DNA of 64,000 nucleotides from Trichlorobacter ammonificans (lineage in GTDB: Bacteria > Desulfobacterota > Desulfuromonadia > Geobacterales > Pseudopelobacteraceae), in the NCBI RefSeq assembly GCF_933509905.1, contig NZ_OW150024.1:1724001-1788000 (forward strand), in the 5' to 3' direction. How positions within the stretch are numbered: position 1 is the stretch's first letter; the number at the start of each line of letters is the position of its first letter. A model generated the notes under the pieces. That model had not been told where the DNA came from and ran no database searches. It was given only the letters and a program-made list of their open reading frames with translations. Shown here in pieces: positions 49,589 to 57,267 of the stretch. The translations under genes were made by a program, and so were the position numbers.

Positions 49589-52500
49589 CCCTGTTCAACA
49601 ACCGCAGACAGCGGTTCCAGCAATGGCTGACTCTCGCCTTTATCCTGCTGTCCCTGGCCGTTTTGCTGGGCGTCCGTATCTATCAGGATCATCAGCGGAC
49701 CGGTGAGCGGGAACGGGAGCGGCTCATGACCCAGACCCGCATCGTCCAGGAAAACCTGATCTGGAATTTCGACGCCCTGAACAAGGCGCTCACGAAACTG
49801 CGGCAAGAGCCTAGCCTGCTTTCCTTCAGCAGCGCCTACAATCAGCGGCTCATCGACCTGACCGACGCCATGCCCGGCGTGCGCACCATGCTGATCCTGG
49901 ATGAACAGGGTGTCTGCCGGCTTGCCAACCGTCCGCAACTCATCGGCAACAATTTCAGTGTGCGGGATTATTTCAGCGTGCCCCGCCGGCAGGGTGATGC
50001 AAGCCTGCTGTACGTTTCTCCCCCCTTCAAAACCTCGCTGGGCACCTACGTGATCAACCTGAGCAAGACCATCAACAGGGCCGACGGCAGCTTTGCCGGG
50101 GTTGTGGCTGCTTCCCTGGATCCGGACTATTTCAGCACCCTGATCGGGTCGGTGCTCTACGAACCGGACATGTGGACCTATCTGAGCCATGGCGACGGCA
50201 AGCTCTTCCTGATCACCCCGTACCTCGACAGGGCGGCGGGCACGGACATGGCTGCCCCGGACAGCCTGTTCAGCCGCCATGTGGCCAGCGGTACTCCCGC
50301 CTCGATCCAGACCGGTGCAAGCAACCTCAGCGGCACCATACGCATGGCCGCCTTCCGCACCATCCAGCCGGAACGCCTGCAGATGAACAAGCCGCTGATC
50401 GTGTCGGCAAGCCGCAGTCTTCCGGAGGTGTACGCCACCTGGCGCACCGACACCCTGGTGCATGGCGCCCTCTTTGTCCTGTTCGCCCTGCTCTCCTCCC
50501 TGGCGCTGCTGCTGTACCAGCGCCGCCAGCAGGAGATCGCAGAGCAGAAGGCGGCTGCGGATGCCAGCATTCGCAGCCTCAGCGAAGAATTGGACCGTTT
50601 TTTCAGCATGTCCCTGGACCTACTCTGCATCGCCGATCTTGACGGCCACTTCAGGCGGCTGAACCGGTCCTGGGAGGAGACCCTGGGGTACACCGTGGAC
50701 GAGCTGGCCGGCCAACGGTTTCTCGATTTCGTGCATCCCGAGGATATTCCGGCAACCCTGGCGGCCATGGCGGAACTGGGGGCCGAGCGGCAGGTACTGA
50801 GTTTGGTCAACCGCTACCGCTGCAGGGACGGCTCCTACCGCTGGATCGAGTGGCGCTCCAGCCCCTTTCAGAACCTGATCTACGCCGCGGCGCGGGATAT
50901 TACCGAGCAAAAAACCAAGGAAGCGGCGCTGCGCACCGCCCTGACCGAGGCGAAACGGTTCCGGGAAGCCCTGGATCATGTCTCCTCCTATATTTTCATG
51001 AAAGACCGCGATCACCGGTACGTCTATGCCAACCGCCCCACCTTGGAACTGTTCGGCGTCACCCTGGAAGAGCTGGTGGGCAGCGAGGACAGCCGTTTCT
51101 TCCCCCCCGCCACGGTGCAGCGGCTGCGCGAGGTGGACTGCCGCGTGCTGGCCGGCGAGCAGACCGGTGCGGAGATCGACGTTGCCCACGCCGACGGCGG
51201 CCACCGGGTCTACTGGGAGGTCAAGACCCCCATTTACGAGGATCAGGAGCGGACCGCCATCTGGGGGCTCTGCGGCATCTCCACCGATATCACCGAATTG
51301 AAGACCACCGAGGCGGCGCTTGAGGAAAGCGAGCGCTTCATGCGGATGCTGACCGACATCATCCCCGGCATGGTGGGCTACTGGACCAGCGAGCTTCGCT
51401 GCGGTTTTGCCAACATCGCCTACCTGGAGTGGTTCGGCAAATCTCCGGAGGAGATGCGCGGCATCCATATCCGCGACCTGCTCGGGGAGGAGCTGTACCG
51501 GAAGAACGAGCCGTTCATCAGCGCCGCCCTGCGGGGAGAACGGCAACAGTTCGAGCGGACCATCGTCAAGGCGGACGGCAGCGCAGGCTACACCTGGGCT
51601 CACTACATACCCGATCTGGACAACGGCCGGGTCCGGGGCTTTTTCGTGCTGGTATCCGACGTCACCGAGCTGAAGCAGACCCAGCGCAAGCTGGAAAACC
51701 TCAACGAGGAACTGCTCAGCCGCACCGCCGAAGCGGAAGGCGCCAACCAGGCAAAATCAGAGTTCCTGGCCAACATGAGTCACGAAATCCGCACCCCCAT
51801 GAACGCTATCCTGGGAATGACCCGACTGGTTCTGGAATCCGACCTGAATCGTCAGCAGCGGAACTTTTTGTCCAAGGTTTACAGTTCCTCCCAGGCACTG
51901 ATGGGCATCCTCAACGACATTCTGGACTACTCAAAGATCGAGGCGGGACGGCTCGACATCGAGCACCTGCCGATGGATGTGACGGAAGTGGTCAGGGAAA
52001 CGGCGGAACTGTTCAGACCGAGGCTCGAGGAAAAAGGGTTGCGGCTCACCCTTGAACTCGACACCTCCCTGCCGGAACTGGTCATCGGCGATCCATTGCG
52101 CCTTTCCCAGGTACTGAACAACCTGCTGGGCAATGCCGTGAAATTCACCGAAACCGGAGAAATCGGCATCAGGGTCGAAACGGTCCCGTCAGACCGGGAC
52201 GGCAACGGCATCATACTGCGCTTCGCCGTGCGGGACACCGGCATCGGTCTTTCCAAGGAACAGGCGGACCGGTTGTTCCAGGCCTTCACCCAGGCCGACG
52301 GTACCATCACCCGCAAATACGGCGGCACCGGCCTGGGGTTGACCATCTGCCAGCGCCTGGTCAGGCTGATGGGCGGCGACATCCAGGTATCCAGCACCGA
52401 AGGAGCGGGGGCGACCTTTACGTTCACGATCCTGGTTACCGCAGCGCCGGCAGGTTCCCGGCCCGCCAGCCGCCATATTTTCCACGAGCAGGAGCTGCTG

Positions 52501-53553
52501 CCCGCCCACGTCGGGGAGCAAAACAGCACTGCGGGGAGACTGGGCGGCGAGCTGGAGAATGTCCATGTCCTGCTCGTGGAAGACAACCGGATCAACCAGG
52601 AGGTTGCCGCCGAATTCCTGCGGCAGCGGGGAGCAACCGTCACCCTGGCCGACAACGGTATCGAGGCACTGGAGCTGATTCAGCGCCCCTCCTTCGATGC
52701 CGTGTTGATGGACCTGCACATGCCGGTGATGGATGGATTCGAGGCCACCAGAAAAATCCGGGAGTTGCATGATAGTGCCAAACTGCCGGTCATCGCCATG
52801 ACTGCCGCCGTCATGCAGGAAGATCGTGAGCGCTGTTCCGCCGCCGGCATGGTGGACTTCATTGCCAAGCCGATCAACCCCGATGAACTGGTACAAGTGC
52901 TCAGGCGCTGGCTGAAACCGGACAGCCCGGTCCCGACGCCTCAGCCCCCGGAGAAGCAGCCACCACCGCCGGACACGGTAATGCCCGAGCTTCCCGGCTT
53001 CAACACCACTGCCGCCCTGCGCCGCATGGGAGGCAACATCGCCCTGTTGCGGAGCCTGCTGCGGCAGTTTTCCCTGGAGTATGGCGCCTCGACGGAAGGA
53101 CTGAGCGCCTTTTTGGAGGCCGGCAACATCGACCAGGCCTGCCACCTGGTCCACACCATCAAGGGGGCGGCCGGCACCCTTGGGGCAACCGCCATTGCCG
53201 AAGCCGCAATCGCACTGGAAGAAGAGCTGCGCGGCAACCTCCCGCCGGTCAGCTTCGAGCGTTTCCGGCGCGAGATGTCCGCCGCCATGGCCACCATCGA
53301 TGCCGCACTCCCGGCGCCGGCGCAACCGGACGTCCAGCCTGTGGCGACCGACGCGCCACCGCTCGCTCCACTCCTGGCCGAATTGGCCGGTTACCTGCGG
53401 GAGCAGGAACTGGTACCCGACCGTTTGCTGGGCAGCCTGCAGGCTCTGGCCGAAGCCGGCGACAACGCCCTGCTCAGAACCCTGCTGCGCCAGCTTGACC
53501 GTTTCGACCATGCCGGCGCGCTGGCAACGGTGGCACGGCTGACCGGCGAGTGA
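49585..53553 (+). CDS. Large hybrid histidine kinase (Cache, 3 PAS, HisKA, HATPase, REC, Hpt)
   Basis: 1322 residues: TM1 (about 14-33), periplasmic Cache-like sensor (about 40-290), TM2 (about 293-312), three PAS-type domains (about 330-450, 465-575, 585-700), HisKA His733, HATPase (GTGLGL), REC Asp1043 and Hpt His1190 in HTIKGAAGTLG. Pro-rich linkers join REC to Hpt. This is a complete internal phosphorelay whose output is probably the adjacent REC-GGDEF. The stop overlaps the next start (GTGA). Confidence 0.94.
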   Translation: MTLFNNRRQRFQQWLTLAFILLSLAVLLGVRIYQDHQRTGERERERLMTQTRIVQENLIWNFDALNKALTKLRQEPSLLSFSSAYNQRLIDLTDAMPGVRTMLILDEQGVCRLANRPQLIGNNFSVRDYFSVPRRQGDASLLYVSPPFKTSLGTYVINLSKTINRADGSFAGVVAASLDPDYFSTLIGSVLYEPDMWTYLSHGDGKLFLITPYLDRAAGTDMAAPDSLFSRHVASGTPASIQTGASNLSGTIRMAAFRTIQPERLQMNKPLIVSASRSLPEVYATWRTDTLVHGALFVLFALLSSLALLLYQRRQQEIAEQKAAADASIRSLSEELDRFFSMSLDLLCIADLDGHFRRLNRSWEETLGYTVDELAGQRFLDFVHPEDIPATLAAMAELGAERQVLSLVNRYRCRDGSYRWIEWRSSPFQNLIYAAARDITEQKTKEAALRTALTEAKRFREALDHVSSYIFMKDRDHRYVYANRPTLELFGVTLEELVGSEDSRFFPPATVQRLREVDCRVLAGEQTGAEIDVAHADGGHRVYWEVKTPIYEDQERTAIWGLCGISTDITELKTTEAALEESERFMRMLTDIIPGMVGYWTSELRCGFANIAYLEWFGKSPEEMRGIHIRDLLGEELYRKNEPFISAALRGERQQFERTIVKADGSAGYTWAHYIPDLDNGRVRGFFVLVSDVTELKQTQRKLENLNEELLSRTAEAEGANQAKSEFLANMSHEIRTPMNAILGMTRLVLESDLNRQQRNFLSKVYSSSQALMGILNDILDYSKIEAGRLDIEHLPMDVTEVVRETAELFRPRLEEKGLRLTLELDTSLPELVIGDPLRLSQVLNNLLGNAVKFTETGEIGIRVETVPSDRDGNGIILRFAVRDTGIGLSKEQADRLFQAFTQADGTITRKYGGTGLGLTICQRLVRLMGGDIQVSSTEGAGATFTFTILVTAAPAGSRPASRHIFHEQELLPAHVGEQNSTAGRLGGELENVHVLLVEDNRINQEVAAEFLRQRGATVTLADNGIEALELIQRPSFDAVLMDLHMPVMDGFEATRKIRELHDSAKLPVIAMTAAVMQEDRERCSAAGMVDFIAKPINPDELVQVLRRWLKPDSPVPTPQPPEKQPPPPDTVMPELPGFNTTAALRRMGGNIALLRSLLRQFSLEYGASTEGLSAFLEAGNIDQACHLVHTIKGAAGTLGATAIAEAAIALEEELRGNLPPVSFERFRREMSAAMATIDAALPAPAQPDVQPVATDAPPLAPLLAELAGYLREQELVPDRLLGSLQALAEAGDNALLRTLLRQLDRFDHAGALATVARLTGE

Positions 53554-54239
53554 GCAGAGCGGTGCATGCCATGAAGGTTTCCGTCATCATACCGGTCCTG
53601 TTCGAAGCGGAGCGGATCAACGACGCCGTGGAACAGGTTCGCCGCTACGCCGACGATACCGAAATCATTGTGGTAGACGGCGATCCCGCCGGCTCCACCC
53701 TGTCAGCCACCGCCGATACCCGGATCGTCCACCTGATCGCCCCTCCGGGACGGGGCAGCCAGCTGGCTGCCGGCGTCCGTGCCGCACACGGCGACCTGCT
53801 GCTCCTCCTCCATGCCGACACCCTGCTGCCTGCCGACGCCTTTGCCTCCCTGCGACGAGCAGCTGCTGCGGGAGCAGACTGGGGCTCTTTCCGGCTGGGA
53901 ATCGACGCCATCGGAGCCGGCTGGCGCCTGATGGAACGGATTATCGACCTGCGCTGCCGCCTCTTCTCCCTCCCCTACGGCGATCAGGCGATTTTTCTCA
54001 CCCGCGATGCCATCGAGCGGATCGGCGGTATTCCTGAAATTCCTCTCATGGAGGACGTGGCGCTGGTGCGCAGCCTGAAATGCTGCCGACTGCGCGGCAT
54101 CCTGCTGCCGGAACGGGTCCGCACCTCACCGCGACGCTGGCAGCGGGACGGCATTGTCCGGCGCAGCCTGAAGAACTGGTGGCTGCTCCTGCGTTACCTG
54201 GCCGGCACTCCGCCGGAACGGCTGGCACGGGAATACTGA
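53550..54239 (+). CDS. Family 2-like glycosyltransferase, TIGR04283 type
   Basis: 229 residues from GTG 53550 (overlapping the kinase stop); ATG 53571 is an alternative. GT-A fold signature with VIIPVLFEAERI, EIIVVDGDPAGST and a metal-binding LLHADTLLP. FLTRDAIERIGGIPEIPLMEDVALVRSL matches the family seen beside arsenosugar and radical-SAM/seleno loci. Sugar donor unknown. Stop overlaps the next start. Confidence 0.88.
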   Translation: MSRAVHAMKVSVIIPVLFEAERINDAVEQVRRYADDTEIIVVDGDPAGSTLSATADTRIVHLIAPPGRGSQLAAGVRAAHGDLLLLLHADTLLPADAFASLRRAAAAGADWGSFRLGIDAIGAGWRLMERIIDLRCRLFSLPYGDQAIFLTRDAIERIGGIPEIPLMEDVALVRSLKCCRLRGILLPERVRTSPRRWQRDGIVRRSLKNWWLLLRYLAGTPPERLAREY

Positions 54240-55267
54240 TGGAGACAGCCGGCAGCTGCATTGCCCTCTTCGTCAAACCGCCGCTGCCGGGCCGGGTGAA
54301 GACCCGCCTTGCCCGCAGCATCGGTCACCCTGCCGCCTGCCGGCTGTACGAGATGCTGGTGCGCCGGACCATCGCCCACTGTCGTGCCTCGGGCCTGTCG
54401 CTCGTGATCTGCCATGACGGCGACGATCCCGCGTTGCTGCCCGCCTTCTGGCTGAAGCGGGCATCGACCTGCCTGCCGCAGCGGGGCGCCGACCTGGGGG
54501 AACGGATGGCCGACGCCTTCACCCGCCTCTTCGCGGCCGGCGCACAGCGGGTCATCCTGATCGGCAGCGACATCCCGGGGTTGGATGCCGACTACCTGCG
54601 CCAGGCCGACCGCCTGCTCGCTCACCACGGCTTGGTGATCGGGCCGGCCCTGGATGGCGGTTACTGCCTGATCGCCCTGCAGGCTGCGGCCTTCAGCCCG
54701 GAGCTGTTCCGCGGCATCCCCTGGAGCGGCGAACGGGTACTGGAACTGACCCTGGCCGCCGCCCGTACCGTCGGTCTTTCGCCGGTGATGCTTGCTCCCC
54801 TGCGGGACCTGGACACTATTGACGACTTGCAGGCCCTGCGGGCTGCGGGACTGCTGCCGGAGGAGGAAACCATGGACACGATCTCGTGCAGTGATCGCGA
54901 ATGGCGGGAACGACTCACCCCCACCCAGTACCGGATCACCCGGCTGGCCGGCACCGAGCCCCCTTTTGTCAACCCCTACTGGAACAACCATGCAGCCGGT
55001 CTCTACCGTTGCGTCTGCTGCGCGCTTCCCCTCTTCCGCTCCGACGACAAATACGATTCCGGCAGCGGCTGGCCCAGCTTCTTTCAGCCGGTGGACCCGG
55101 CCCACTTCGTCACCGACGAGGATCGCTCCCTGGGAATGGTGCGCACCGAACTGCGCTGCGCCCGGTGCGACGCCCACCTGGGACATCTCTTCCCCGACGG
55201 CCCTCCCCCCACGGGGCAGCGTTACTGCATCAACTCCGCAGCCCTGGAATTTATCCCGGACCCCTGA
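54239..55267 (+). CDS. Fusion: TIGR04282/DUF2064 glycosyltransferase + methionine-R-sulfoxide reductase MsrB
   Basis: 342 residues from ATG 54239, overlapping the previous stop (TGATG). Residues 1-205 are a DUF2064 transferase (LFVKPPLPGRVKTRLA, LIGSDIPGLDADYL, GPALDGGYCLIAL). Residues 212-342 are a whole MsrB: zinc CxxC pairs in YRCVCCALPLF and LRCARCDAHLGHLF, SGSGWPSFF, and the catalytic Cys in RYCINSAAL. Both halves look intact. An AGGAGG site precedes an in-frame ATG (54872) at the junction, so a separate 131-residue MsrB is likely made too. Confidence 0.9.
   Translation: METAGSCIALFVKPPLPGRVKTRLARSIGHPAACRLYEMLVRRTIAHCRASGLSLVICHDGDDPALLPAFWLKRASTCLPQRGADLGERMADAFTRLFAAGAQRVILIGSDIPGLDADYLRQADRLLAHHGLVIGPALDGGYCLIALQAAAFSPELFRGIPWSGERVLELTLAAARTVGLSPVMLAPLRDLDTIDDLQALRAAGLLPEEETMDTISCSDREWRERLTPTQYRITRLAGTEPPFVNPYWNNHAAGLYRCVCCALPLFRSDDKYDSGSGWPSFFQPVDPAHFVTDEDRSLGMVRTELRCARCDAHLGHLFPDGPPPTGQRYCINSAALEFIPDP
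54861..54874 (+). promoter_or_regulatory. Internal ribosome binding site and start for stand-alone MsrB
   Basis: AGGAGG (54861-54866), 5 nt, ATG (54872). In frame with the fusion, at the exact start of the MsrB domain. Ideal spacing. Confidence 0.6.
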
Positions 55268-55270
55268 TTT

Positions 55271-55284
55271 TTGACTCCGGTCAA
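55271..55284 (+). promoter_or_regulatory. CRP/FNR-superfamily box before the triheme cytochrome
   Basis: TTGACTCCGGTCAA: perfect TTGAC-N4-GTCAA half-sites. A -10-like TATGCT lies at 55307-55312, so the site is centred close to -41.5, a class II activator position. Confidence 0.7.
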
Positions 55285-55341
55285 AGTATACCGGCCGGTT
55301 GAAGGCTATGCTCGGCGCAGTTCACCGGAGGTAACCATTCC

Positions 55342-55608
55342 ATGCGCCGCCTGTTGTTCCCCCTGTTGCTTGTACTTACCGTTGTCCCGGCTACGGCAAC
55401 CGCCTTTGAATGCACCGTCTGCCACAGCAAAAACCCCGCCATGGTGAAAATGCACGCTGCCGCGCGGGGACAGGGCTGCTTCGGCTGCCACCGGGTGGGA
55501 GAACGGCTGATGGGCAAGAAACAGCCCAAGGACCGGGAAAGCCTGCTGGCCCGCCGCCAGATCGATACCACCTGCCTGCCGTGCCATGGGACGCCCCCGG
55601 CACGCTGA
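55342..55608 (+). CDS. Small periplasmic triheme c-type cytochrome
   Basis: 88 residues with a signal peptide (about 1-21). Three heme motifs CTVCH, CFGCH and CLPCH in about 60 residues. Size and spacing resemble the small cytochrome c7-like carriers of Geobacter, but the sequence is its own. GGAGG precedes the ATG. Periplasmic electron carrier, possibly expressed with the nitrate genes because of the shared box upstream. Confidence 0.87.
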   Translation: MRRLLFPLLLVLTVVPATATAFECTVCHSKNPAMVKMHAAARGQGCFGCHRVGERLMGKKQPKDRESLLARRQIDTTCLPCHGTPPAR

Positions 55609-55714
55609 CCCACCCCCTCATCATCGTACAGGCCCGCCATGAGTGGTCTTTGTAGTGCCTGACCGGACCGCGCCGCCGGTCACCCCCACAACCAAAAGAC
55701 CATTGCTGTCTTTT

Positions 55715-55728
55715 TTGACCGCCATCAT
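55715..55728 (+). promoter_or_regulatory. CRP/FNR-superfamily box (variant) before DUF1858/hemerythrin
   Basis: TTGACCGCCATCAT: left half as in the other boxes, right half ATCAT. Centred about 41.5 bp before a start if TACCCT (55751-55756) is the -10. Confidence 0.5.
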
Positions 55729-55785
55729 CCATTTTTCTCTCCCGCTCCCTTACCCTGAGATCATCACAGAGCACGGGAGGCAATC

Positions 55786-56007
55786 ATGCACCTGATCAAC
55801 GGTTTGGGAGAATGGGCAATACAGGATGTTCTGAAGAAACACCCCGGTGTGGGACCGATTCTGGAGCAGGCCGGCATCGGCTGCGTCACCTGCTCGGTGG
55901 GGATCTGCCTGCTCAAGGACGTGGTGTCGATCCACGCCCTGCCGGCGGAGGAGGAAGCGCGTCTTGAACGGGAAATCAACGACCATCTGGCCGGAAGGGA
56001 GGAATAA
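55786..56007 (+). CDS. DUF1858/ScdA-N-like redox domain protein
   Basis: 73 residues. One small helical domain with the Cys motif GCVTCSVGICLLKDV, like the N-terminal part of RIC (YtfE/ScdA) iron-centre repair proteins. A hemerythrin gene follows 3 bp later. GGGAGG precedes the ATG. Probably a thiol or metal-binding partner in nitrosative-stress repair. Confidence 0.82.
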   Translation: MHLINGLGEWAIQDVLKKHPGVGPILEQAGIGCVTCSVGICLLKDVVSIHALPAEEEARLEREINDHLAGREE

Positions 56008-56010
56008 CTC

Positions 56011-56559
56011 ATGAAGACCGACATTACCCATGCCCTGATTGAAGAGCACAAGCTGATCCTGCGCATGATCGCCCTGCTGGAGAACAACGCCCGGCGCACC
56101 GCCGAAGGAAACTACACCACCTGGCAGTTCTACCGGGACGGTATCGACTTCATCCGCCAGTACGCCGACCGGTTCCACCACGCGAAAGAAGAGGATGTGC
56201 TCTTCACGGCCCTGATCGACAACGGCATGCCCCGCGAGCACAGCCCGGTGGCGGCCATGCTGATGGAGCACGAACGGGGTCGCGCCTTTGTCGGCGCCCT
56301 GGAGGAGGCGGTGACCGAGGCGGAGGCCGGCAATAGGCAGGCATACGGAAGGATCGCCGAAAATGCCCTTGGCTACGCGGCCCTGCTGCGGGACCATATC
56401 GCCAAGGAGGACGGCATCCTCTACCCCCTGGCGGAACGGATCGTTCCCGAGGCGATGCGGCAGCGTATCGTCAACGGCTACCGCGACGCCGAGGCGAAGA
56501 CGCCGACCGCCCCGGGTGACCACTACCGGCGACTCGTTGAGCAGTACGAACGGGAATAG
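56011..56559 (+). CDS. Hemerythrin-domain protein (RIC/YtfE-like, split)
   Basis: 182 residues. Hemerythrin four-helix ligands: His in LIEEHKLIL, His in FHHAKEEDVLF with acid, His in MEHERGRAF and in RDHIAKEDGILYPL. This binds a di-iron site. Together with the DUF1858 gene just upstream it reconstitutes the two parts of a RIC-type protein that repairs iron-sulfur centres after NO damage. A terminator follows. Confidence 0.9.
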   Translation: MKTDITHALIEEHKLILRMIALLENNARRTAEGNYTTWQFYRDGIDFIRQYADRFHHAKEEDVLFTALIDNGMPREHSPVAAMLMEHERGRAFVGALEEAVTEAEAGNRQAYGRIAENALGYAALLRDHIAKEDGILYPLAERIVPEAMRQRIVNGYRDAEAKTPTAPGDHYRRLVEQYERE

Positions 56560-56589
56560 CCGGTTCGTCACCGCGTATGACATCGTACT

Positions 56590-56630
56590 AAACCGCTTTT
56601 TCAATCATGAGAAAGCGGTTTTTCTTTTTC
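56590..56630 (+). terminator. Terminator after hemerythrin gene
   Basis: AAACCGCTTT (56590-56599) pairs with AAAGCGGTTT (56612-56621), 10 bp, 12-nt loop, then TTCTTTTTC. Confidence 0.8.
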
Positions 56631-56710
56631 CGCACCAACTCCAAGCCCCTGGATTACACTATTTAAAGATCGTTTTAGTCCTTATTCCCACACAACTTAC
56701 TGTACTTTTT

Positions 56711-56724
56711 TTGACCGCGGTCAA
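56711..56724 (+). promoter_or_regulatory. CRP/FNR-superfamily box for the nar operon
   Basis: TTGACCGCGGTCAA is a perfect palindrome. TATGAT at 56746-56751 serves as -10, placing the box centre near -41.5. The form TTGACC-N2-GGTCAA matches the HcpR consensus as I recall it. Confidence 0.75.
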
Positions 56725-56787
56725 TGTTTTGGTAAAATATCGTTTTATGATGATGTCATCATACCACCCTACAGGAGGGACCACCCC

Positions 56788-57267
56788 ATGCGACACCTGA
56801 TCAGGCTTGGCTGTCTCCTCATCCTGGCGCTGGCCGTTCCGGCGGGAACCACGTCCGCGCAGCAGGAGCCCGCACCGGTCCCGGCCGGCGACCCGGCACG
56901 CGGCGCGGACCTGTACACCGGCGCCCTCTCCTTTGCCAAAGGAGCCGCCCCCTGCGGCGCCTGCCATGCCCTGGCCAACCGGGGAATCACCGGCGCACGG
57001 ATGGCCGCCGACCTGGGCGGACTGTTCACCGCCGACAGTGCCGACGCCATCAGGGATACGGTCGGCGCCATCGAGGTGCCGGTGATGAAGAAGATCTACA
57101 GCGCCCATCCCCTGACCGACACCGAATATGCCGATCTGGCCGCCTTTGCCCGCCAGCCGCTGCCCACCACGCCCGTGGACCGTGGCACCACCCTTCCCCT
57201 GGCCGGGGCCGGAGTCGCTGCCCTGTTTCTGCTCTGCTTCACGTTCCATAAAAGGAGGATATCCTGA
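56788..57267 (+). CDS. Membrane-anchored monoheme cytochrome c, first gene of nar operon
   Basis: 159 residues: a signal peptide (about 1-24), a class I-like domain with heme motif CGACH (about 56) and possible Met ligands in PVMKK, and a C-terminal membrane anchor (about 136-153). The stop overlaps narG start (TGATG). It could carry electrons to or from the nitrate reductase on the periplasmic side. Confidence 0.85.
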   Translation: MRHLIRLGCLLILALAVPAGTTSAQQEPAPVPAGDPARGADLYTGALSFAKGAAPCGACHALANRGITGARMAADLGGLFTADSADAIRDTVGAIEVPVMKKIYSAHPLTDTEYADLAAFARQPLPTTPVDRGTTLPLAGAGVAALFLLCFTFHKRRIS

